Source: an uncultured Bacilli bacterium (GTDB lineage Bacteria; Bacillota_I; Bacilli_A; RF39; UBA660). Taken from it: DNA of 32,967 nucleotides. A program made the position numbers and the translations under genes. Numbering within the stretch: position 1 is the stretch's first letter; each line of letters opens with the position of its first letter. Of the stretch, positions 8,765 to 15,416 are shown one piece after another. The notes below the pieces were generated by a model that ran no database searches, was not told the origin of the DNA, and saw only the letters and a list, made by a program, of their open reading frames with translations. The stretch lies in assembly GCA_944372025.1 (NCBI GenBank), contig CALVYE010000006.1, positions 1 through 32,967 on the forward strand, in the 5' to 3' direction.

Positions 8765-9454
8765 ATGATATATTTTGGAAATCTTGGAATGGACTATTTA
8801 ATAATATTTATTTCAATTGGTATAACTTTATTAGCTCAAGTTTTTATATCTACTACATATAGTAAATATAAAAAAATAAACACCAAGGAAAAAAAGACTG
8901 GGTTTGAAGTTGCTAGACAAATATTGGATGAAAATGGCTTACAAGATATTTATGTTGTAGAAACTGGTGGAAATCTAAGTGATCATTATGATCCAAGAAG
9001 AAAGACTATAAGATTATCTAAAGATATTTTTCATGGAACAACTATTGCTGCCAATGCAGTAGCGGCACATGAAGTTGGTCATGCGCTTCAATATAAAGAT
9101 GGATATACTCCAATTAAAATTAGAAATGCAATCCTACCTTTAGCAAATTTTGGATCAAAAGCAGGATATATAATAATTTTAATATCATTATTTGCAGGAA
9201 TAACAGATTTACTATGGTTTGGAATTATTTTAATTGGCTTCATGTTACTATTTCAATTGATAACTCTTCCTGTTGAATTTAACGCATCAAAAAGAGCAAA
9301 AATCCAGCTTAAAAAAGATAAATTTTTAAACGATGGAGAATTAAATGGTGCAAGCACAATGCTTAGTGCAGCTGCAATGACTTATGTTGCTAGTGTTTTA
9401 ACCGCAATTTTAGAAATTTTAAGACTTGTGTTAATCGCACGTAATAATGACTAG
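8765..9454 (+). CDS. YugP-like zinc-dependent membrane peptidase
   Basis: The 229-residue protein matches the neutral zinc metallopeptidase family typified by Bacillus YugP. It has a hydrophobic N-terminal segment (11-29), a soluble part with the metal-binding motif HEVGH at 102-106 in AAHEVGHALQY, two membrane segments (about 125-170), an NASKRAK segment with the downstream family signature, and a last hydrophobic segment (about 199-225). The substrate is unknown; a role in membrane protein turnover is only an inference from fold and location. AGGAGG at 8751-8756 lies within the end of cysS, which implies coupling to that gene. A terminator follows. Confidence 0.85.
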   Translation: MIYFGNLGMDYLIIFISIGITLLAQVFISTTYSKYKKINTKEKKTGFEVARQILDENGLQDIYVVETGGNLSDHYDPRRKTIRLSKDIFHGTTIAANAVAAHEVGHALQYKDGYTPIKIRNAILPLANFGSKAGYIIILISLFAGITDLLWFGIILIGFMLLFQLITLPVEFNASKRAKIQLKKDKFLNDGELNGASTMLSAAAMTYVASVLTAILEILRLVLIARNND

Positions 9455-9471
9455 AGCTATATAATAAATTT

Positions 9472-9500
9472 AAAACTTTACTTTAATGTAAAGTTTTTTT
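9472..9500 (+). terminator. Rho-independent terminator after the YugP-like gene
   Basis: A perfect 10-bp stem (9472-9481 with 9488-9497), TTTAAT loop and a T run. It ends the gltX-cysS-peptidase unit. Confidence 0.8.
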
Positions 9501-9560
9501 GTAATTAAAAGTTTATAAAGAATAAATCTTATTTTTGAAGATGATATATTGACTATAAAA

Positions 9561-9589
9561 TTAATATTTCTTTTATTTTAATCTATAAT
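9561..9589 (+). promoter_or_regulatory. promoter of mrnC-rlmB-sigH
   Basis: TTAATA, 17 nt, TATAAT (9584-9589). A second TATAAT follows at 9594-9599. The start point would be close to 9597, giving a short leader before the ATG at 9616. Confidence 0.5.
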
Positions 9590-9615
9590 AGTATATAATA
9601 TTTTTGGTGATATAA

Positions 9616-10002
9616 ATGAATTTGAACCCACAAGAAATGGCATATATAGGTGATGCAATTTATGAATTATACATTAGAAAATATATATTAACTATAGGAA
9701 TTAGAAAGGTCAATAATTTACAAAAAGAAGCAAAAAAATACGTAAGTGCTAAAGGTCAAAGTGAATATTTGAAAAAACTTTTAAATTTAGACATCTTTAA
9801 TAGTGAAGAATTAGATATTATAAAACGAGCTCGTAATTTTAAAGTTAATTCAAAGCCCAAAAATTCTGATTTAATAACTTATAAATATGCAACCGCACTA
9901 GAAGCCTTAATAGGATACTTATATTTATCTAATAAAAAAGATAGAATAGATGAAATTATGAAACTAATATTGGAGGATAATGACAATGTATGTATATGGT
10001 AA
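9616..10002 (+). CDS. mrnC: Mini-ribonuclease III (23S rRNA maturation)
   Basis: Mini-III is an RNase III catalytic domain without the double-stranded RNA binding domain; in Bacillus it trims the 23S rRNA precursor with help from protein L3. The 128-residue protein has the signature AYIGDAIYE (acidic D13) and the second conserved region ALEALIGYLYL near 95-105, with ARNFKVNSKPKN between. The size fits the family. It overlaps rlmB by 17-23 bases, the usual arrangement in Firmicutes. The ribosome-binding site is modest (TTGGTGAT). Confidence 0.93.
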   Translation: MNLNPQEMAYIGDAIYELYIRKYILTIGIRKVNNLQKEAKKYVSAKGQSEYLKKLLNLDIFNSEELDIIKRARNFKVNSKPKNSDLITYKYATALEALIGYLYLSNKKDRIDEIMKLILEDNDNVCIW

Positions 10003-10687
10003 AAATGTAGCTCTTGAACTACTTAAAAAAAATAAAAAAATATATAAAGCTATTATTTATGAAAATTTCAATGACAAATTTATTATTTCTGAGTTGCAAA
10101 AAAGAAATATTCCTATAAAAACAATGAATAAAAAACAAATTGATGAATTTGCAAAAGGAAATCATCAAGGTATAATTCTTAATATACCTGAATTTAAATT
10201 TACAGATATTGATGATATCAAGTTTAAGGAAAATGAACTACCTTTCCTTGTAATCTTAGATCACTTAGAAGATCCTCATAATTTTGGTGCAATAATAAGG
10301 ACATGTGAAGCTGCAGGAGTAGATGCAATAATAATTCCCAAAGATAGAAGTGTAGATATAAATTCTACAGTTATGAAAACAAGTGCAGGTGCCTTAGAAA
10401 ATATCCAAATATGTATGGTAACCAATATAAGTAATACTATTAAAAATCTTAAAAATAAAGGATTTTGGATAGTTGGAACTGATATGAAAGGAGAAGATTA
10501 TACAAAGATTGATTACAATTGTCCTCTTGCTCTTGTAATAGGAAATGAAGGATCAGGGATGAGTAGAATTGTTAAAGATTCATGTGATTTTATCGCAACT
10601 ATTCCCATGAAAGGAGAAATAAATAGCTTAAACGCATCAGTTGCTACAGGTATAATGATATATGAAGTTTTAAAACAAAGAAAGTAG
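9986..10687 (+). CDS. rlmB: 23S rRNA 2'-O-methyltransferase, TrmH/SpoU family
   Basis: RlmB-type SPOUT methyltransferase, which in E. coli methylates G2251 in the 23S peptidyl-transferase loop using SAM. From ATG 9986 (233 residues) it begins MYVYGKNV, the usual start of the substrate-binding domain. The three SpoU motifs follow: LDHLEDPHNFGAIIRT (91-106), IGNEGSGMS (185-193) and NSLNASVATG (213-222). An in-frame ATG two codons earlier (9980) is only three bases from the GGAGG at 9972-9976; 9986 lies nine bases away and is preferred. It overlaps mrnC. Bacillus has rae1/yacP after this gene; here the sigma factor follows after seven bases. Confidence 0.93.
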   Translation: MYVYGKNVALELLKKNKKIYKAIIYENFNDKFIISELQKRNIPIKTMNKKQIDEFAKGNHQGIILNIPEFKFTDIDDIKFKENELPFLVILDHLEDPHNFGAIIRTCEAAGVDAIIIPKDRSVDINSTVMKTSAGALENIQICMVTNISNTIKNLKNKGFWIVGTDMKGEDYTKIDYNCPLALVIGNEGSGMSRIVKDSCDFIATIPMKGEINSLNASVATGIMIYEVLKQRK

Positions 10688-10694
10688 TGATTAG

Positions 10695-11288
10695 ATGGAA
10701 TACAGAAGTTTAAATGATAATGAATTATTATATATGGTTAACGAAGATGAAGAGGCCTATAATCTTTTATATAATAAATATAGAGATATAATTTATAAAA
10801 TTGCATTAAAATATAGTAAAGGAAGTAATAGTGTTGGCATAGATATTAATGATTTAATTTTAGAAGGTAATATTGGTATGGACAACGCAATTAAAAATTA
10901 TAAAACGGACAATAAAAACGAGGCAAGTTTCAAAAGTTTTCTCTATTTATGTATCGAAAGACAAATAATATCCTTAATCAGAAAAGCAACGATAAAAAGA
11001 AACAGCATATTAAATAATTCTTCATATTATGAACCCGAAATTTTAGAAAATATCGAAGATGAAAATAAAACTGATATATTAGAAGAAATTCTTTTAAAAG
11101 AAAGTCAAACAAAAAAATATAAAGATATTATAGGTAAACTAACAAATTTAGAAAAGCAAATATTTACTCTTAAAATTCAATGTTATACTAACAAAGAAAT
11201 AGAGAAAATTTTAAATATAAATGATAAATGTATTAAAAATGCAATATATAGAATACGAAAAAAAGCAAAACTGCTTAACTTTAATTGA
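10695..11288 (+). CDS. sigH: sigma-70 family factor, SigH-like
   Basis: The 197-residue protein has sigma region 2 (NLLYNKYRDIIYKIALKY, then DINDLILEGNIGMDNAIKNYK, then FKSFLYLCIERQIISLIRKA) at about 22-98, a variable linker, and a region 4 helix-turn-helix at about 140-192 (LTNLEKQIFTLKIQCYTNKEIEKILNIN). Its position between rlmB and secE-nusG is that of Bacillus sigH, which supports orthology. In Bacillus SigH serves the transition to stationary phase and competence or sporulation; the regulon here is unknown. It starts at ATG 10695 with only a weak ribosome-binding site (GTGATTAG), seven bases after rlmB, so translation may depend on coupling. The stop is TGA. The rpmG gene that follows sigH in Bacillus is missing. 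Confidence 0.85.
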   Translation: MEYRSLNDNELLYMVNEDEEAYNLLYNKYRDIIYKIALKYSKGSNSVGIDINDLILEGNIGMDNAIKNYKTDNKNEASFKSFLYLCIERQIISLIRKATIKRNSILNNSSYYEPEILENIEDENKTDILEEILLKESQTKKYKDIIGKLTNLEKQIFTLKIQCYTNKEIEKILNINDKCIKNAIYRIRKKAKLLNFN

Positions 11289-11300
11289 CTTTTTTAAATA

Positions 11301-11341
11301 GTTGTGTTAATTTAATGGTGTAACACAACAAAGTGTTTTTT
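11301..11341 (+). promoter_or_regulatory. mutually exclusive hairpins before secE
   Basis: A 9-bp stem (11301-11309 with 11321-11329) overlaps a second, shorter hairpin (11322-11326 with 11333-11337) that is followed by six T. The two cannot form together. This is the layout of a simple attenuator; whether it works as one is not shown. Confidence 0.4.
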
Positions 11342-11369
11342 ATTTTGGAAAAATTAAAGAGGTGTAAAA

Positions 11370-11549
11370 ATGAAAAAAATCGCTAAATTTTTCAAAGGCG
11401 TAAAAAAAGAAATATCACGTGTAAGATGGCCAAACAAGAAAGAATTAATTAAATATTCAATCGCAACAATCATATTTATAATTTTCTTTTCTTTATTTTT
11501 CTATTTATTTGATACTATAGTAGCAATATTAATAAAATTATTTAATTAA
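11370..11549 (+). CDS. secE: preprotein translocase subunit SecE
   Basis: SecE is the small essential clamp subunit of the SecYEG channel in the plasma membrane. The 59-residue protein has the family pattern: a basic amphipathic helix, the conserved VKKEISRVRWPNKKEL at 11-26, and a single membrane segment at about 30-56. The length is typical of the one-helix SecE of Gram-positives. AGAGGTG lies just before the ATG. The gene sits 15 bases before nusG, the near-universal secE-nusG pairing. Confidence 0.95.
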   Translation: MKKIAKFFKGVKKEISRVRWPNKKELIKYSIATIIFIIFFSLFFYLFDTIVAILIKLFN

Positions 11550-11564
11550 GGAAGGATAGTAATT

Positions 11565-12098
11565 ATGGATAAACAATGGTATGTAGTAAATACTTATTCT
11601 GGACATGAAAATAAAGTAAAAGAAAAATTAGATATGCGTATCAACTCTATGGATATGCAACAACATATATTTAGAGTTGTTGTACCTGAACAAAAAGAAG
11701 TAGAAATAAAAGATGGAGTAAAAAAAGAAAAAACCAAAAAATTATTTCCAGGTTATGTCTTAATAGAAATGGATATGACAGATGAAGCATGGTACATAGT
11801 TAGAAATACACCTGGTGTAACAGGATTTATTGGATCATCTGGTAAAGGTGCGAAACCAACACCACTAAAACCTCAAGAAGTTGATAAAGTACTTAACAGT
11901 ATGGGATTATCTAGAATTGAAATAGGTAATGAACTTAATAAAGGTGACAAAGTCAAAATTCTTGATGGACCATTTAAAGCTATGTATGGTAAAGTTGAAG
12001 AAATTGATTTAGAAAATCAAAGTCTAACAGTTTTAATCGACTTATTTGGTCAAGAAACCCCAGTTGATGTAAATTTAGTACAAATAGAAAAAGCATAA
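11565..12098 (+). CDS. nusG: transcription termination/antitermination protein NusG
   Basis: NusG binds the RNA polymerase clamp and couples transcription to translation and pausing. The 177-residue protein has the NGN domain from residue 1 (QWYVVNTYSGHENKVKEKL), the conserved LFPGYVLIEMDM near 62-73 and RNTPGVTGFIG near 85-95, then a C-terminal KOW domain (KGDKVKILDGPFKAMYGKVEEID, about 125-147). GGAAGGA gives a good ribosome-binding site. It is followed by its own gap with a fresh promoter for rplK; no terminator was seen between. Confidence 0.97.
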   Translation: MDKQWYVVNTYSGHENKVKEKLDMRINSMDMQQHIFRVVVPEQKEVEIKDGVKKEKTKKLFPGYVLIEMDMTDEAWYIVRNTPGVTGFIGSSGKGAKPTPLKPQEVDKVLNSMGLSRIEIGNELNKGDKVKILDGPFKAMYGKVEEIDLENQSLTVLIDLFGQETPVDVNLVQIEKA

Positions 12099-12104
12099 AA
12101 TTAC

Positions 12105-12133
12105 TTGAAAATCATAGAAAAGTGTGCTATTAT
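12105..12133 (+). promoter_or_regulatory. promoter of rplK-rplA
   Basis: TTGAAA (12105-12110), 17 nt, TATTAT (12128-12133), with TGC just before the -10 (extended -10). It lies directly after nusG and gives a leader of about 90 bases that holds the L1-stalk mimic. Confidence 0.7.
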
Positions 12134-12161
12134 TTTAGTCGCAGCTATATATTAATTATAT

Positions 12162-12206
12162 AGATTGTCGTGGGAGGCGCGGACTTTACGCTATTTGAAC
12201 CACAAA
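12162..12206 (+). promoter_or_regulatory. L1-binding leader (23S L1-stalk mimic) before rplK
   Basis: GTGGGAGG (12170-12177) and CGCTATTTGAACCAC (12189-12203) pair through GTGG/CCAC and enclose a small inner stem. The same elements form the L1-binding site of 23S rRNA helices 76-77 and of L1-repressed mRNAs. Excess L1 would bind here and block translation of the rplK-rplA message. Function is inferred from this match. Confidence 0.75.
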
Positions 12207-12231
12207 CGAAAAAGGAAGGAGAGTGTTTTTC

Positions 12232-12810
12232 GTGGCAAAACAAATTACCAAAAAAATAAAATTACAAATACCTGCAGGAAAAGCTACACCAGCTCCACCA
12301 GTTGGAACAGTTTTAGGACCAGCAGGAATTAATTTACAAGAATTCTGTACAAAATTTAATGATGCAAGTAAAGATAAAATGGGAGATGTTCTACCAGTTG
12401 AAATTACTATCTATGAAGATAGAACATTTGATTTTGTATTAAAAACCCCACCAGCAGCATTCTTACTTAAAAAAGCTGCAGGAATTAAATCAGGATCTAA
12501 AAAAGGTGCAAACGAAGTAGTTGCTACTATAACAAAAGATCAATTAAAACAAATTGCTGAAACTAAATTACCTGATTTAAATGCATATGATGTTGAAAGT
12601 GCTATGAAAATCGTAGAAGGTACTGCTCGTAACATGGGTATTGCTGTTAAAGGGTTAAACGATAAAGAACTTGAAGAACAAGCACGTGAAGCTTTAGAAC
12701 ACGAAAAAGAATTAGCGAAAAGAGAAGCTGAATTAGCAAGTCTTGAAGAAGAAGCAGCTAATCAAAATGTAGAAGAAGCTACAGAAGAAGTAGAAGAAAA
12801 ATCTGAATAA
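12232..12810 (+). CDS. rplK: 50S ribosomal protein L11 with acidic C-terminal tail
   Basis: L11 binds the GTPase-associated region of 23S rRNA and takes part in factor turnover and the stringent response. From GTG 12232 (192 residues) it begins [20 protein letters not shown], with the [13 protein letters not shown] loop and ending its core at [11 protein letters not shown] near residue 141. The usual protein stops there; here about 50 further residues of Glu/Ala/Lys-rich helix follow and end in an acidic stretch. An in-frame GTG at 12223 lies inside the ribosome-binding site (AGGAAGGAGAG) and is rejected. It shares an operon with rplA, with 72 bases between them. Confidence 0.95.
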   Translation: MAKQITKKIKLQIPAGKATPAPPVGTVLGPAGINLQEFCTKFNDASKDKMGDVLPVEITIYEDRTFDFVLKTPPAAFLLKKAAGIKSGSKKGANEVVATITKDQLKQIAETKLPDLNAYDVESAMKIVEGTARNMGIAVKGLNDKELEEQAREALEHEKELAKREAELASLEEEAANQNVEEATEEVEEKSE

Positions 12811-12820
12811 AATTAATTAA

Positions 12821-12875
12821 ACATATAGGTATTTACCTATGTGGGAGGTTAGTCCGCTATTTACCACATAAGGAG
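12821..12875 (+). promoter_or_regulatory. second L1-binding mimic and hairpin before rplA
   Basis: GTGGGAGG (12841-12848) and CGCTATTTACCAC (12855-12867) repeat the motif found before rplK; the outer stem is 7 bp (12838-12844 with 12864-12870) and ends at the AGGAGG of rplA (12871-12875). A 9-bp hairpin just upstream (12822-12830 with 12835-12843) uses part of the same bases, so the two are alternatives. L1 bound here would sit against the ribosome-binding site. Confidence 0.75.
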
Positions 12876-12882
12876 GGATTAT

Positions 12883-13581
12883 ATGAAAAAACAAAGTAAA
12901 AACTATAAAGAAGCTTTAGCTAAAATAGATAAAAATAAACTATACACTAAAGAAGAAGCTATTAAATTAGCAAAAGAAACAAGTACATCAAAATTTGATG
13001 CTTCTGTTGAAGTAGCAATGAGATTAAATCTTGATACTAAAAAATCTGATCAACAATTACGTGGAGCAATCGTTTTACCAAATGGAACAGGTAAAAGTAA
13101 AAAAGTATTAGTAATTGCCAAAGGAGATCAAGCGAAAGCTGCAACTGAAGCTGGAGCTGATTACGTTGGAGACACTGATATGCTTCAAAAAATCGAAAAA
13201 GAAAATTGGTTTGATTTTGATGTAATGATAGCTACTCCAGATATGATGGCTCATCTAGGAAAATTAGGTAAAATTTTAGGACCAAAAGGGTTAATGCCAA
13301 ACCCTAAAACTGGAACTGTTACAATGGATGTTAAAAAAGCAGTTGAAGAAGTTAAAAAAGGTAGAGTAGAATATCGTACAGATAGCTATGGAAACGTACA
13401 TGGTATCATAGGTAAAGTTTCATTTGATGAAAAAGCATTAGTTGAAAACTTAAAAACTTTTGTTGATGTAATTATCAAATCAAAACCAGCCGTTGTTAAA
13501 GGTGTATATGTTAAAAACATTTCAGTTTCAACTACAATGGGTCCTGGAATAAAAATTGACATAAATTCTTTTGACAAATAA
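12883..13581 (+). CDS. rplA: 50S ribosomal protein L1
   Basis: L1 binds the mobile stalk of 23S rRNA near the E site and represses its own operon by binding an RNA mimic of that stalk. The 232-residue protein has the conserved core [19 protein letters not shown] at about 59-77 and [19 protein letters not shown] near 129-147. AGGAGG lies eight bases before the ATG. The last codons (Phe-Asp-Lys-stop) contain the TTGACA -35 of the next operon's promoter, so the end of this protein is fixed by overlapping information. Confidence 0.97.
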   Translation: MKKQSKNYKEALAKIDKNKLYTKEEAIKLAKETSTSKFDASVEVAMRLNLDTKKSDQQLRGAIVLPNGTGKSKKVLVIAKGDQAKAATEAGADYVGDTDMLQKIEKENWFDFDVMIATPDMMAHLGKLGKILGPKGLMPNPKTGTVTMDVKKAVEEVKKGRVEYRTDSYGNVHGIIGKVSFDEKALVENLKTFVDVIIKSKPAVVKGVYVKNISVSTTMGPGIKIDINSFDK

Positions 13582-13599
13582 TAAAATATATTATATAAT
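13571..13599 (+). promoter_or_regulatory. consensus promoter of rplJ-rplL
   Basis: Perfect TTGACA (13571-13576), 17 nt, perfect TATAAT (13594-13599). The -35 lies within the last codons of rplA. It is the strongest sigma-A-type promoter in the window, fitting the high demand for L10 and L7/L12. Confidence 0.9.
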
Positions 13600-13610
13600 G
13601 TTTTTTGTGA

Positions 13611-13725
13611 AGAAGTACCGTAGACAGTAGGGGAGAAATCTTAATAATCCTACCGAGGACTTAAAGATAAGATCTTTAACCTTTGTATGTCTACATACAA
13701 AGGTTTTTTAATTACGGTACTACAC
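13611..13725 (+). ncRNA. L10 leader (ribosomal protein leader with attenuator)
   Basis: The leader has a closing stem (13614-13622 with 13713-13721, perfect 9 bp), an inner GTAGG/CCTAC stem (13627-13631 with 13649-13653), a hairpin at 13661-13679, and a strong terminator stem (13678-13690 with 13693-13705) with six T. A competing pairing, 13620-13626 with 13688-13694 (perfect 7 bp), would open the terminator. This matches the position and layout of the Firmicute L10 leader, in which L10(L12)4 binding favours termination. Confidence 0.85.
13678..13709 (+). terminator. regulated terminator in the L10 leader
   Basis: AACCTTTGTATGT pairs with ACATACAAAGGTT and is followed by a T run, before the rplJ start. 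It is the off-state of the attenuator. Confidence 0.85.
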
Positions 13726-13748
13726 TAAAAAATAGAGGAGGTGTAGTG

Positions 13749-14246
13749 ATGGCAAGTACAAAAATTCTTGAACAAAAACAACAAATAATTAACGAAATAG
13801 CAGACAATGTTAAAAATTCGCAAGCATCTGTTTGGGTTGATTATAGAGGATTAACTGTTGAAGAAGTAACAGATTTAAGAAGAAAGTTAAGAGAAGTAGG
13901 TTCAGATTTAAAGGTTTACAAAAATACCTTAACAAAAAGAGCGCTTGATACTTTAAACATATCATTAGATGATTATTTAAACGGTCCAAATGCAATTGCG
14001 TTTGGTAACGATCCAGTAGCTCCAATTAAAGTTTTAGCAAACTTTGCTAAAGATCATGAAGCACTAGAATTAAGAGTTGGTATCATCGATGGAGAAATTT
14101 CAGGTATCGATGAACTAAATAAACTTGCAACAATACCATCAAGAGATGGATTACTTACAATGCTTGCAGGTGGTATGATTGGTCTAGTAAAAGACTTATC
14201 AATTTGTTTACATTTATATGGTGAACAATTAGAAAATAATGAATAA
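13749..14246 (+). CDS. rplJ: 50S ribosomal protein L10
   Basis: L10 anchors the L7/L12 dimers on the ribosome stalk. From ATG 13749 (165 residues) it begins MASTKILEQKQQIINEI; AGGAGG at 13736-13741 lies seven bases upstream. A reading that starts further left (13683) would run through the leader terminator and is rejected. Conserved segments are VWVDYRGLTVEEVTDLRRKLRE (about 32-53), KVYKNTLTKRAL (58-69) and the C-terminal L12-binding helix. It is 27 bases from rplL. Confidence 0.96.
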   Translation: MASTKILEQKQQIINEIADNVKNSQASVWVDYRGLTVEEVTDLRRKLREVGSDLKVYKNTLTKRALDTLNISLDDYLNGPNAIAFGNDPVAPIKVLANFAKDHEALELRVGIIDGEISGIDELNKLATIPSRDGLLTMLAGGMIGLVKDLSICLHLYGEQLENNE

Positions 14247-14273
14247 TAATTAAAATTAAGGAGGAATATAAAA

Positions 14274-14645
14274 ATGGCAAAATTAACAAAAGATGAATTT
14301 ATAAGTTCATTAAAAGAAATGACTTTATTAGAAATCAAAGAATTAGTAGATGCAATGAAAGAAGAATTTGGAGTAGACCCAACTGCAGTAGCAGTAGCAG
14401 CAGCACCTCAAGCAGGAGCTGCAGCAGATGAAGGTCCATCAACTGCAACAGTAGTATTAACTAGTTGTGGAGCTAACAAAATTCAAGTTATCAAAATTGT
14501 TCGTGAAATCACTGGTTTAGGATTAAAAGAAGCTAAAGATATCGCTGACAACGGTGGTAACGTTAAAGAAAACGCATCTATGGATGAAGCTAATGAAATC
14601 AAAGCTAAGCTAGAAGAAGCTGGCGCAACAGTTGAATTTAAATAA
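14274..14645 (+). CDS. rplL: 50S ribosomal protein L7/L12
   Basis: The multi-copy acidic stalk protein that recruits translational GTPases. The 123-residue protein has the N-terminal dimerisation domain (1-35), an Ala/Gly-rich hinge (about 41-56) and the C-terminal domain with KIQVIKIVREITGLGLKEAKDI, the factor-binding helix region. The ribosome-binding site is AGGAGG. L7/L12 is needed in about four times the amount of other r-proteins; the strong AGGAGG and the hairpin after the gene fit that. Confidence 0.97.
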   Translation: MAKLTKDEFISSLKEMTLLEIKELVDAMKEEFGVDPTAVAVAAAPQAGAAADEGPSTATVVLTSCGANKIQVIKIVREITGLGLKEAKDIADNGGNVKENASMDEANEIKAKLEEAGATVEFK

Positions 14646-14652
14646 TTAATAA

Positions 14653-14687
14653 TTGACTTTTTTAAGCTCGTGTTTATACACGGGCTT
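14653..14687 (+). promoter_or_regulatory. possible promoter and hairpin after rplL
   Basis: TTGACT (14653-14658), 16 nt, TATACA (14675-14680) may drive the methyltransferase gene. The -10 falls in a 10-bp hairpin (14664-14673 with 14678-14687) that lacks a T run after it, so it is at best a leaky attenuator or RNA-end-protecting hairpin. Confidence 0.4.
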
Positions 14688-14713
14688 ATAGTCGTTTTAT
14701 GAAGGGAAATAAA

Positions 14714-15304
14714 ATGAGTCATTATTTTACAAAAAATAGTAATTTAAAAAGTGAAGAAAATTTAATACATGTTTTATTTAAAAATAAGAAATATTCTTTT
14801 TATGTAGACAATGGAGTTTTTTCAAAAAAGGGTCTAGATTTTGGAACACGTAGTTTATTAGAGTCGCTTGATTTAGAAAATATGCATGGTAATATTCTAG
14901 ACTTTGGATGTGGATATGGACCTATTGGAGTAATTGTTGCAGATAACACTGATGCAAAAATTGATATGATAGACATAAACGATAGAGCAATCCACTTATC
15001 AAATAAAAATATTGTATTAAACAAAGTACAAAATGCGACAGTATTTGAAAGTGATATGTACGAAAATATAAATGATACATATGATTACATAATAACTAAT
15101 CCACCCATAAGGATTGGGAAACAAAATTTATATAAAATTTTATTTGACGCAAAAAAATATTTAAAGAAAAATGGAGAACTTCTACTTGTAGTAAATAAAA
15201 ATCAAGGTGCTAAATCCTTAGTAAAAGACTTATCGAAAACATACGATGTAGAAGTAATAAATAAAAATAAAAGTTTTTTCATAATTAAGGCTATAAACAA
15301 TTGA
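14714..15304 (+). CDS. class I SAM-dependent methyltransferase, YbxB-like
   Basis: The 196-residue protein (from ATG 14714, with GAAGGGA upstream; an ATG five codons earlier is less likely) has motif I DFGCGYGP at 63-70, an acidic MIDIND at the end of strand 2 (about 85-90) and the catalytic NPPIR at 129-133. NPP(Y/F/I) methyltransferases of the RsmC type modify the amino group of guanine in rRNA. The place between rplL and rpoB is that of Bacillus ybxB, so it is probably an rRNA guanine N2-methyltransferase; the exact target is unknown. It ends in TGA, and that stop lies inside the -35 of the rpoB promoter. Confidence 0.88.
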   Translation: MSHYFTKNSNLKSEENLIHVLFKNKKYSFYVDNGVFSKKGLDFGTRSLLESLDLENMHGNILDFGCGYGPIGVIVADNTDAKIDMIDINDRAIHLSNKNIVLNKVQNATVFESDMYENINDTYDYIITNPPIRIGKQNLYKILFDAKKYLKKNGELLLVVNKNQGAKSLVKDLSKTYDVEVINKNKSFFIIKAINN

Positions 15305-15329
15305 CAATTTGAATTTTGTCTGGTAACAT
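15301..15329 (+). promoter_or_regulatory. promoter of rpoB-rpoC
   Basis: TTGACA (15301-15306), 17 nt, TAACAT (15324-15329), with TGG before the -10. The -35 contains the TGA stop of the upstream gene. The leader is about 80 bases long; I see no clear RNA element in it. Confidence 0.7.
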
Positions 15330-15416
15330 TATAAATTGGCGACATATTCTTTTTTTCGATAAGTTTATGTTCTTTGAATAATTTAATAATATTATATAGT
15401 TATAGGGGTGAATCAA

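Noticed and set aside
11289-11369. rpmG between sigH and secE
   Set aside because: The gap is only 81 bases and holds two hairpins; it cannot code for L33.
13683-13748. Longer L10 protein starting at 13683
   Set aside because: It would translate the leader terminator; MASTKILEQ at 13749 has an AGGAGG at the right distance.
14664-14687. Hairpin after rplL as a full terminator
   Set aside because: The stem is good but is followed by ATAGTCG and not a T run, so it is listed only as a possible attenuator or promoter region.
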